DNA of 64,000 nucleotides, from contig CAJYAG010000001.1 of the NCBI GenBank assembly GCA_913065125.1, forward strand, positions 186,001 through 250,000, read 5' to 3'. The notes beneath the pieces were generated by a model that was not told where the DNA came from, did no database searches, and was given only the letters and a program-made list of their open reading frames with translations. This stretch comes from an uncultured Flavobacteriaceae bacterium (lineage in GTDB: Bacteria > Bacteroidota > Bacteroidia > Flavobacteriales > Flavobacteriaceae). Shown here in pieces: positions 53,969 to 61,375 of the stretch (position 1 is its first letter; every line of letters begins with the position of its first letter). A program made the position numbers and the translations under genes.

Positions 53969-56686
53969 ATGAGTGAAGAAATAAACGAACACGAAGAAAT
54001 AAATCATCCAGTAGAAAATACGGAGACCATCACAAAAGTTACAGGAATGTACAAAGAATGGTTTTTAGATTACGCTTCGTATGTAATTTTAGAAAGAGCA
54101 GTTCCTGCAATTGATGACGGATTTAAACCTGTACAGCGTAGAATTTTACATTCTATGAAAGATTTAGACGATGGTCGTTACAATAAAGTAGCAAACATTG
54201 TTGGTCATACGATGCAATATCATCCGCACGGAGACGCTTCTATTGGTGATGCAATGGTGCAAATTGGTCAGAAAGAATTGCTGATTGATATGCAAGGAAA
54301 CTGGGGAAATACATTAACCGGTGATCGCGCAGCTGCATCAAGATATATCGAAGCACGTCTTTCTAAATTTGCGTTAGATGTTGTTTTTAATCCGAAAACT
54401 ACAGAATGGCAATCTTCTTATGACGGACGTAGAAAAGAGCCTGTAAATCTTCCTGTAAAATTTCCGATGCTTTTAGCTCAAGGTGGAGAAGGAATTGCAG
54501 TTGGTTTATCAACCAAAATATTACCGCATAATTTTATTGAATTAATTGATGCTTCCATCAAACATTTAAAAGGGAAGAGCTTTAAAATTGTTCCAGATTT
54601 TTTAACGGGTGGAGTAGCAGATTTTACCAATTATAACGAAGGAAAACGTGGAGGTAAAGTTCGAGTTAGAGCCAAGATTTCTCAGTTAGATAAGAAAACC
54701 TTAGTTATTACAGAAATTCCGTTTAGTACAACAACCACAACACTGATTGAAAGTATTATTAAAGCGAATGAAAAAGGAAAAATAAAAATTAAAAAAATAG
54801 AAGATAATACGGCAGCAAATGTAGAAATACTTGTGCATTTGCCATCTGGAATATCGCCAGATAAAACCATTGATGCATTGTTTGCTTTTACCAATTGTGA
54901 AACTTCTATTTCGCCTTTGTGTTGTGTTATTGAAAACAACAAACCAGTATTTATTGGAGTGCAAGAAGTATTGCGTAAATCGACTGATAATACCGTTGAA
55001 TTATTAAAGTTAGAATTAGAAATTCAGTTAAATGAGTTAGAAGAGCAATGGCATTTTGCTTCGTTAGAGCGTATTTTTATTGAAAATAGAATTTATCGTG
55101 ATATTGAAGAAGAAGAAACTTGGGAAGGTGTTATTGCTGCTATTGATAAAGGATTACAGCCGCATATCAAACATTTAAAAAGAGCCATTACAGAAGAAGA
55201 TATTGTGCGTTTAACAGAAATCAGGATTAAAAAGATTTCCAAGTTTGATATTGATAAAGCAAAACAGCATATTGAAAGTTTAGAAGATAAAATTGCAGAG
55301 GTAAAAAACCATTTGGCAAATTTAATTGAATTTGCAATCGCCTTTTTTAAACGTTTAAAAGAAACCTATGGAAAAGGGAAAGAACGCAAAACAGAAATCA
55401 GAATTTTCGACGACATTGTTGCAACTAAAGTAGTAATGCGTAACACAAAACTCTATGTGAATAGAGAAGAAGGTTTTATAGGAACATCTTTACGTAAAGA
55501 CGAATATGTAACCGATTGTGCCGATATAGACGATATTATTGTCTTTAGAAAAGATGGCGGAATGATAGTTACTAAAGTAGACGCTAAAACTTTTGTTGGT
55601 AAAGACATCATTCATGTTGCTGTTTTTAAGAAGAAAGACAAAAGAACTGTATATAACTATATGTATAGAGATGGTACAAAAGGAGTTTCTTATATGAAAC
55701 GCTTTAATGTAACTTCAGTAACTCGTGACAAGGATTATGACTTGACTAATGGAAGCAAAGGTTCAAAAGTGTTATATTTTTCAGCGAATCCAAATGGAGA
55801 AGCAGAAGTTGTTACCATCAATTTAAGAGCTGTTGGAAGCATTAAAAAACTAAAATGGGATATCGATTTTGCTGATTTAGCAGTAAAAGGTAGAGCTGTA
55901 AGAGGAAATACAATAACAAAATACCCAATTAAGAAAATCGAATTTAAATCGGCAGGAGTTTCAACATTAAAACCACGTAAAATATGGTTTGATGACACCG
56001 TTCAGCGTTTAAATGTGGATGGAAGAGGTGAGTTGTTAGGAGAATTTAGAGCAGAAGATAAATTGTTAATTGTGCATCAATCTGGAAAAGCAAAAGCGGT
56101 TACGCCAAATTTAGCAAGTAGGTTCGAAGATGATATGATTGTCCTAGAAAAATGGAAACCAAAGAAGCCTTTGTCAGCAATTTATTTTGATGGAGAAAAA
56201 GAACGTTATTTTGTAAAGCGCTTCTTAATTGAAAGCGTAGATAAAGAAGAGTTGTTTATTTCAGAGCATCCAAAGTCGCAATTAGAAATTGTTGCAACAG
56301 ATTACAGACCTGTTGCAGAAGTTCAATTCTCTAAAAGAAGTTTAGACAATCTTGAAGTTAATTTTGAAGATTTTATAGCAGTAAAAGGAATAAAAGCACA
56401 AGGAAATCAATTAACTACGGATAAAATTAAACAAGTGAACTTATTAGATTCTTTGCCGTATGAAGAACCTGAAGAGTTGACTTCTGAAGAAATTGAAGTA
56501 GTAGAAGAAGAGGTTGTTTCTGATGAAACTTTACCTTTAGAAATTACAAATTTAGAAAAGTCTTCAGATAAACCAACGCTATTAAGTAGTGAAGAAAAAG
56601 CAGAAAGAGCTTTGCAAAAAACCATTGAAAAGAAAAAGGCCGATCTGAAAGCAAAAGATGATGAAAGTCAAACTACATTATTTTAG
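53969..56686 (+). CDS. parC: DNA topoisomerase IV subunit A
   Basis: 905 aa. The breakage-reunion domain starts with WFLDYASYVILERAVPAIDDGFKPVQRR. Catalytic Tyr126 is in RAAASRYIEARL. The quinolone-determining region reads HPHGDASIGDAM, so the site equivalent to GyrA Ser83 is Ala90. A long coiled coil (about 360-470), beta-propeller-like C-terminal domain and an acidic Glu-rich tail (about 825-905, SEEIEVVEEEVVSDE) follow. Pairs with parE upstream to decatenate chromosomes. Confidence 0.93.
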   Translation: MSEEINEHEEINHPVENTETITKVTGMYKEWFLDYASYVILERAVPAIDDGFKPVQRRILHSMKDLDDGRYNKVANIVGHTMQYHPHGDASIGDAMVQIGQKELLIDMQGNWGNTLTGDRAAASRYIEARLSKFALDVVFNPKTTEWQSSYDGRRKEPVNLPVKFPMLLAQGGEGIAVGLSTKILPHNFIELIDASIKHLKGKSFKIVPDFLTGGVADFTNYNEGKRGGKVRVRAKISQLDKKTLVITEIPFSTTTTTLIESIIKANEKGKIKIKKIEDNTAANVEILVHLPSGISPDKTIDALFAFTNCETSISPLCCVIENNKPVFIGVQEVLRKSTDNTVELLKLELEIQLNELEEQWHFASLERIFIENRIYRDIEEEETWEGVIAAIDKGLQPHIKHLKRAITEEDIVRLTEIRIKKISKFDIDKAKQHIESLEDKIAEVKNHLANLIEFAIAFFKRLKETYGKGKERKTEIRIFDDIVATKVVMRNTKLYVNREEGFIGTSLRKDEYVTDCADIDDIIVFRKDGGMIVTKVDAKTFVGKDIIHVAVFKKKDKRTVYNYMYRDGTKGVSYMKRFNVTSVTRDKDYDLTNGSKGSKVLYFSANPNGEAEVVTINLRAVGSIKKLKWDIDFADLAVKGRAVRGNTITKYPIKKIEFKSAGVSTLKPRKIWFDDTVQRLNVDGRGELLGEFRAEDKLLIVHQSGKAKAVTPNLASRFEDDMIVLEKWKPKKPLSAIYFDGEKERYFVKRFLIESVDKEELFISEHPKSQLEIVATDYRPVAEVQFSKRSLDNLEVNFEDFIAVKGIKAQGNQLTTDKIKQVNLLDSLPYEEPEELTSEEIEVVEEEVVSDETLPLEITNLEKSSDKPTLLSSEEKAERALQKTIEKKKADLKAKDDESQTTLF

Positions 56687-56711
56687 CAATTTGTAATCAA
56701 GATAAAAGAAG

Positions 56712-56759
56712 CGTCAACTTTTTTTAGAAATTAATTCATTTTTTCGAAAAAAGTTGGCG
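56712..56759. terminator. Possible bidirectional terminator, parC/btuF-like
   Basis: CAACTTTTTT (56715-56724) pairs with AAAAAAGTTG (56747-56756), extended by three more pairs with one G-U. The loop is 22 nt. The right arm lies in the end of the BtuF-like gene. Confidence 0.4.
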
Positions 56760-57867
56760 TGTACTCTTTAAGCAATTCTGGATGCGTAATTTTAATAATA
56801 TCTTTTAATACTAAATCTGGCCTTGTCGGGCCTAATTCAAAGTAAAGTACGCCACCCGTTTCTCCAGTTTTGGTAGCAAAAGTATATAGTTGATCATTTT
56901 TAAAAGCCGTAAACTCCTTATAATAAGCGTTCTTTTCTAACATTTGTTTTTTTGATGAAAAATAACCTGGAGCAATCCAAATTTCAGCAGATTTCCCTTT
57001 GTCTAAAATACTTTCAAAACTAATAGATAAACTTCCTTTTCCTTTAGAATCTTTCCATAAATAATGGGTGTTTGCATCGGTTAAAAACTGCGCTACAAAG
57101 CTTTCTCCTGCTGGTAAATTCCAAATGTCTTTACTCATAATGGCACCAGATAAAACTGTAGGTTTTTTAGTAGTTTTATTAGCGAGTTCTTTAGCAGCTT
57201 TATAGTTGGCTTCAATTACATTAAAAATACTGTCGGCTTCTTTTTCTTTGTTGTACAAAACACCAAAGAATTTAATCCATTCTGCTCTTCCAAGCGGAGT
57301 ATCTTCTAGCCAATCTCCGTTTAACACAACCGGAATTCCTGATTTTTCAATTAAATTTAAAGACTTGTTGGTTTTTGTCATGCTGTATCCGATAACAACA
57401 TCAGGATTTAAGTCCAATAAAATTTCTGTATTTAAAGCATCTTTTACGCCAATTTCTTTGACCAAATTAGCAGCAATTAATTTTCTTGTTTTGGTTGATG
57501 AAATGTATTTTGTATGCGGAAAACCAATCAAAGAAGTTTCTACACCAAGCAATTCTAACATCGGAATATGCGTAGTAGAAGTTACCACAACTTGCTGAAC
57601 TGGAGTTGTGATTTTAGTTCCTTTAATTGATGCAATTTCCTTGTTTGTGGAGTTGCTTAAAATGTACTCAAATTGTTCTTTTGAATTCTGATATGGTGAT
57701 TTTATGATTAGTTTTTTATAATCATTAAGATATTCAATATCAAAGCCTTTAGCGTACTTTATCTTCTCTGATTGTTTAACTTTTAAATTTGCTATTTCAG
57801 AACTGTTTTTTTCTTTACAATTGACTAAAATTAATGATAAAACAAATACTCTAACTAAAAATTTCAT
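56731..57867 (-). CDS. BtuF-like ABC transporter substrate-binding lipoprotein
   Basis: 378 aa. Lipobox LILVNC, so a membrane-anchored lipoprotein. The periplasmic binding domain (type III, as in BtuF/FhuD) shows TSTTHIPMLELLGVETSLIGFP, NPDVVIGY, and a C-terminal FELGPTRPDLVLKDII. The Gly-Trp-rich NLPAGESFVAQFLTDANTHYLW region is typical of Bacteroidota cobalamin/siderophore binders. The divergent, riboswitch-controlled BtuB-like receptor points to vitamin B12. No BtuC or BtuD is in the window. Confidence 0.85.
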   Translation of the reverse strand: MKFLVRVFVLSLILVNCKEKNSSEIANLKVKQSEKIKYAKGFDIEYLNDYKKLIIKSPYQNSKEQFEYILSNSTNKEIASIKGTKITTPVQQVVVTSTTHIPMLELLGVETSLIGFPHTKYISSTKTRKLIAANLVKEIGVKDALNTEILLDLNPDVVIGYSMTKTNKSLNLIEKSGIPVVLNGDWLEDTPLGRAEWIKFFGVLYNKEKEADSIFNVIEANYKAAKELANKTTKKPTVLSGAIMSKDIWNLPAGESFVAQFLTDANTHYLWKDSKGKGSLSISFESILDKGKSAEIWIAPGYFSSKKQMLEKNAYYKEFTAFKNDQLYTFATKTGETGGVLYFELGPTRPDLVLKDIIKITHPELLKEYTPTFFEKMN

Positions 57868-57887
57868 GTGTACATAATTTGAACTGC

Positions 57888-57895
57888 AAGGTTAC
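57888..57895 (-). promoter_or_regulatory. Possible -7 box of BtuF-like gene
   Basis: The minus strand reads TAACCTTG followed by C, one mismatch from TAnnTTTG, about 20 nt before the start codon. Confidence 0.4.
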
Positions 57896-57939
57896 AAAAT
57901 TGTTGTGAATAAAATTTCACTAATGATGATAAATGAGTT

Positions 57940-57947
57940 ACATTTGT
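57940..57947 (+). promoter_or_regulatory. -7 box upstream of the cobalamin riboswitch
   Basis: TAcaTTTG; transcription from here would include the complete riboswitch beginning about 57985. Confidence 0.5.
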
Positions 57948-57984
57948 TGCGAAATTTGGTTTTATCAACTTTATAAATTAGTTG

Positions 57985-58180
57985 ATGAATTAAAAGGGAA
58001 TTTGGTGCCACAATTTATATTGTTATCCCAAAGCTGTTCCCGCAACTGTAAGCTTCGTTCTTTTAGAAAGAATGCTTGTAATTATTCTTTAAACCACTGT
58101 TAAAAATGTTGAAAATTTAATCAGCATAAAATGGGAAGGTAAATTACAAGACGCGAGCCAGGAGACCTGCCATAATCACT
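57985..58180 (+). ncRNA. Cobalamin riboswitch
   Basis: Conserved elements in order: GGGAATTTGGTGCCA (from about 57997), AAGCTGTTCCCGCAACTGTAA (from about 58030), CCACTG (near 58094), GGGAAGG (near 58133) and the B12 box GCCAGGAGACCTGCC (58157-58171). This is the standard adenosylcobalamin aptamer. It precedes a TonB-dependent BtuB-like receptor, so cobalamin is expected to repress the receptor. Confidence 0.93.
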
Positions 58181-58184
58181 GAGT

Positions 58185-58231
58185 AAAAACTTTCGGGATA
58201 AAAGTTTTTGTACAATTCATTTCGTACAAAA
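58185..58231 (+). promoter_or_regulatory. Candidate riboswitch expression platform, overlapping hairpins
   Basis: Hairpin A: AAAAACTTT (58185-58193) with AAAGTTTTT (58201-58209). Hairpin B: TTTTGTAC (58206-58213) with GTACAAAA (58224-58231). They share 58206-58209 and so cannot form fully together. The ATG follows at 58267. Confidence 0.4.
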
Positions 58232-58266
58232 TTTCCTGATTTATTTGTTAAATTAAATCATTAGTA

Positions 58267-60177
58267 ATGAACAAACAATTAAGTATTGTTGGTTTGCTAA
58301 CTTTCATTCTAGTTGGCACAACAGCGTATTCGCAAAAATCAAAAGAAAAAGAAATTGAATTAGAAGAGGTTGTAATTTCTGCAACAAAGTTCAAGTTAAA
58401 AAAGGAAAAAGTAGGGAAGGTGATTCATAAAATCACTCAAGAAGAAATTCGAAATAATGCTGGTAGAACAGTGTTAGAATTGCTAAATGCAATTCCTGGA
58501 ATAGAAATTAAAGGTTCAAATTCTGTTTTAGGAGAAGTCAAAGGAACTTATATTAGAGGAGGAAGAAATAGACAAGTGTTGGTATTAATTGATGGTGTTC
58601 CACTAACAGATCCAACAGGAATTAGTTTGGAGTATGATTTGCGTTTGCTAAGTTTAAATCAAATTGAATCTATTGAAGTTATGAAAGGAGCATCGAGCAC
58701 AATGTATGGTTCTGGAGCTGCAACGGGTGTAATTAATATCGTCTTAAAAAAAGCGTCAACAAATGCAATTTCAGGCACTTACCAAGTGAGCTTGGGAACA
58801 AACAATTCGGCAATTTCAAAAAGTAATGGCTTGTTGGATAAAAATCAAACGGCAACAGTTAGAGGTACAATTGATAATTTTAATTATTTAGCTTCCTTAA
58901 GTTTTACTGGTGTCGATGGACTTTCAGCAGCAAAAAGCAATACAAGCCAAGAATTTTCAACAGACCCATTTTACAGTGAAAATGGTTTGGTAAAATTAGG
59001 TTATGCATTTTCTGATAAACTAAATATTGCAACGTTTTTTAACATCGATAACTTAGAATATAGTTTTGACGCTGGCACAAATAGTGATTCTAAAACAAGT
59101 GAAGCTACTCAAAAACAACTGCGAATTGGTATACAACCAAATTATAAGTATAAAAACGGAAATCTAGTCGCTACTGCTTCATTAAACAGGGTAAAAAGAA
59201 TTTTGTATGACGATACTTTTGAAGGGAATTCTACCAATATTGAAGTGATAAATAAATGGGATATCAATTCAAAAACACAACTAATCTCTGGTATTAATTA
59301 TCAAAAACACTTTAATCAAACAAATTCTCCTTGGGGAAATATAGACGAAGATGTTGCTAATTTTAATACGTTAGATGTCTATGGAGCTGTTGTGTTTACC
59401 ACGGATTTTGATTTGACAATAAATACAGGTGGAAGATTAAATAAGCATAGTAATTACGGAAATCATTTGGTATATCACATCAATCCGTCGTTGCGACTTT
59501 TTACTTCGGATGACACTTCATTAAAAGTGCTAACCTCTTATAGTACTGCTTTTATTGCGCCAAGTTTATATCAGTTATTTTCTGTGTACGGAAATACAAA
59601 TTTAGAGCCAGAAACTAGTAATACAGCTGAGTTTGGCTTTGAGTCTACTTATAAAAGATGGTTAGAATTTAATGTGGTTTATTTTAACAGAACAGAAAAT
59701 AATGCGATTATCTTTCAAGGACTTTCTGTTGCTCCTTGGGGACAGTATGGCAATTCAAATGTTACAATACAAGCAAAAGGAATTGAGTCGATAATTGAGT
59801 TAAAACCAATTTCGGAAGTTAATTTTGCAATTGGCTATACGTACACCGATAAAGATGCAGAAGCAGATTATCTTCCAAAAAATAAAATTACAGCGCAAAT
59901 AGATTATAAACCTTCAGAGAATCTGTTTGTATCTTTAGCTTATAAAAATGTTGGCGAAAGAACAGGAAGATATTACGATGCTACAACATTTACAACTGTT
60001 GAAAAGCAATTGCCAACGTATCAATTGTTAGATATTAATGCAAATTATAGATTGCTAAATGGTAAAGTTATATTTTTTGGCTCGTTGACGAATTTATTTA
60101 ATGAAGATTATGAAGAAACTATTGGTTATACAACCAGAGGAAGAAATTATAAATTCGGAATTCGTTTACAATTTTAA
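58267..60177 (+). CDS. TonB-dependent outer-membrane receptor (BtuB-like)
   Basis: 636 aa. Signal peptide (ends TTAYSQ), then the plug domain with ELEEVVISATKFKLKKEKVGK (TonB-box region), RTVLELLNAIPGIEI, TYIRGGRNRQVLVLIDGVPLTDP and SSTMYGSGAATGVINIVLKK. A 22-strand barrel ends in the aromatic strand NYKFGIRLQF. Expression behind a cobalamin riboswitch and the divergent BtuF-like gene identify the substrate as vitamin B12 or a related corrinoid. Confidence 0.92.
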   Translation: MNKQLSIVGLLTFILVGTTAYSQKSKEKEIELEEVVISATKFKLKKEKVGKVIHKITQEEIRNNAGRTVLELLNAIPGIEIKGSNSVLGEVKGTYIRGGRNRQVLVLIDGVPLTDPTGISLEYDLRLLSLNQIESIEVMKGASSTMYGSGAATGVINIVLKKASTNAISGTYQVSLGTNNSAISKSNGLLDKNQTATVRGTIDNFNYLASLSFTGVDGLSAAKSNTSQEFSTDPFYSENGLVKLGYAFSDKLNIATFFNIDNLEYSFDAGTNSDSKTSEATQKQLRIGIQPNYKYKNGNLVATASLNRVKRILYDDTFEGNSTNIEVINKWDINSKTQLISGINYQKHFNQTNSPWGNIDEDVANFNTLDVYGAVVFTTDFDLTINTGGRLNKHSNYGNHLVYHINPSLRLFTSDDTSLKVLTSYSTAFIAPSLYQLFSVYGNTNLEPETSNTAEFGFESTYKRWLEFNVVYFNRTENNAIIFQGLSVAPWGQYGNSNVTIQAKGIESIIELKPISEVNFAIGYTYTDKDAEADYLPKNKITAQIDYKPSENLFVSLAYKNVGERTGRYYDATTFTTVEKQLPTYQLLDINANYRLLNGKVIFFGSLTNLFNEDYEETIGYTTRGRNYKFGIRLQF

Positions 60178-60198
60178 GCACTTATTTAATCAGAATAA

Positions 60199-60228
60199 AA
60201 AAAGCTCTAAAGAAACTTAGAGCTTTTT
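60199..60228. terminator. Bidirectional terminator
   Basis: AAAAAGCTCTAA (60199-60210) pairs with TTAGAGCTTTTT (60217-60228) around AGAAAC; A and T runs on either side serve both convergent genes. Confidence 0.85.
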
Positions 60229-60230
60229 TA

Positions 60231-60737
60231 TTAGATAATTTTTTGAATATCTTTTTTTAGATAAGCAATTGCTGTATCTGTTGCAGGCGCGGTATTTTGA
60301 TAAACGATCATCATTTTTTCTCTAAAATCTTGCGTGTTTTCACTCGTTGATGCAACGCTTTTCAACTTGTTGATAATTGCGCTTTTAGAAGTGATGATAA
60401 CATTCCAACATTCATCAGAAATATATAACTGTTGCACCAAATTGTGTTCAAATTCTTGTTCAATGTTCTGCAATAAAAGGAATAAGTAATCTTCTACAAG
60501 ATTAGATTTTGGTTTTACTCTCACCAACATTTTTATTGGATTTATTCGCTCGCAAAACAATAACATTCTTTCGTATGCTTGCAACTTTATAGGCAAAGCG
60601 TCTTTTTTTCTCTCTGCAAACAATTCAACTTTATGTTGACCATTTTGTGATTTTAACTGAGCTTTAAAAAAATAAAATCCAATAACTCCGATTAGTAAAA
60701 CAACTCCGATTACTTCTAAAAAACTAAAATCCATCAA
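60231..60737 (-). CDS. Hypothetical membrane-anchored protein, 168 aa
   Basis: 168 aa. One N-terminal TM helix (LEVIGVVLLIGVIGFYFF) then a cytoplasmic, mostly helical domain (KLQAYERMLLFCERINPIKML, LQNIEQEFEHNLVQQLYIS). It resembles a conserved Bacteroidota family of unknown function with the KLQAYERL start. It follows the DsrE-like gene directly (no gap), so the two form an operon. Confidence 0.75.
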   Translation of the reverse strand: MMDFSFLEVIGVVLLIGVIGFYFFKAQLKSQNGQHKVELFAERKKDALPIKLQAYERMLLFCERINPIKMLVRVKPKSNLVEDYLFLLLQNIEQEFEHNLVQQLYISDECWNVIITSKSAIINKLKSVASTSENTQDFREKMMIVYQNTAPATDTAIAYLKKDIQKII

Positions 60738-61277
60738 TTAAAATTTTATGAATTTGTACCCGTTATTCTGGTATTGTAATAAAGCTGTCATCGCGGAAAG
60801 TGCAAACTTAACTTCTGGATTCACAATAGTTCTATCCATTTCTCTGAAATTTGCTGTTTGTCCACAAATGATAACATCTACGCCAGCATTGCTCAATTCT
60901 TTGATAAGTTGCGTGTTTGGATTTACAACACCAAATTTCTTTTTGTAGGCTTCATCACTTAAAACATCTTTCCAGGCACTACCGTGTATTGTAATGGCAA
61001 CCTTTAATTGATTGGGTTTCATCCCTGCATTTGCATGCATATTTAAAAATCGAGCAGCAGTAACAATGTTTTTGTTGATGACATTATTGCTTGATGAAGT
61101 AGCAGAAACATCAAAAATTACTTTTAATTCGGCAGAAGTATCTGTTTTTATATCTGGATTATCAACTTTAAAAGTTTCTCCGAAGTTTTTAATTATTTTT
61201 CCTTTAGCCCTATTATTTTGTGAAAAAACAACAGTCGAGAGTATTGTAAACACAAGTAAAATGATATATTTTTTCAT
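60738..61277 (-). CDS. Exported DsrE/DsrF-like protein
   Basis: 179 aa. Signal peptide (ends VFSQ) and a DsrE-like domain with LKVIFDVSA, AARFLNMHANAG, KVAITIHGSAW and VDVIICGQTANFRE, where Cys138 and His98 are at conserved positions. DsrE-fold proteins carry sulfur on a Cys in cytoplasmic systems; this exported group is of unknown role. Upstream partner of the 168-aa membrane protein. Confidence 0.83.
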   Translation of the reverse strand: MKKYIILLVFTILSTVVFSQNNRAKGKIIKNFGETFKVDNPDIKTDTSAELKVIFDVSATSSSNNVINKNIVTAARFLNMHANAGMKPNQLKVAITIHGSAWKDVLSDEAYKKKFGVVNPNTQLIKELSNAGVDVIICGQTANFREMDRTIVNPEVKFALSAMTALLQYQNNGYKFIKF

Positions 61278-61349
61278 GAAAAAAAATTTAATGTTGTAAA
61301 TGTATTTATAATTTTATGAATCTAATAAATAAAATCGATGAACATTGCC

Positions 61350-61357
61350 TAAATTTA
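61350..61357 (+). promoter_or_regulatory. Possible -7 box of uvrD-like gene
   Basis: TAaaTTTA, one mismatch from consensus, 19 nt before the TTG at 61376 and downstream of the ATG at 61316. Confidence 0.35.
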
Positions 61358-61375
61358 CGCTTTAAAATTTTTCAA

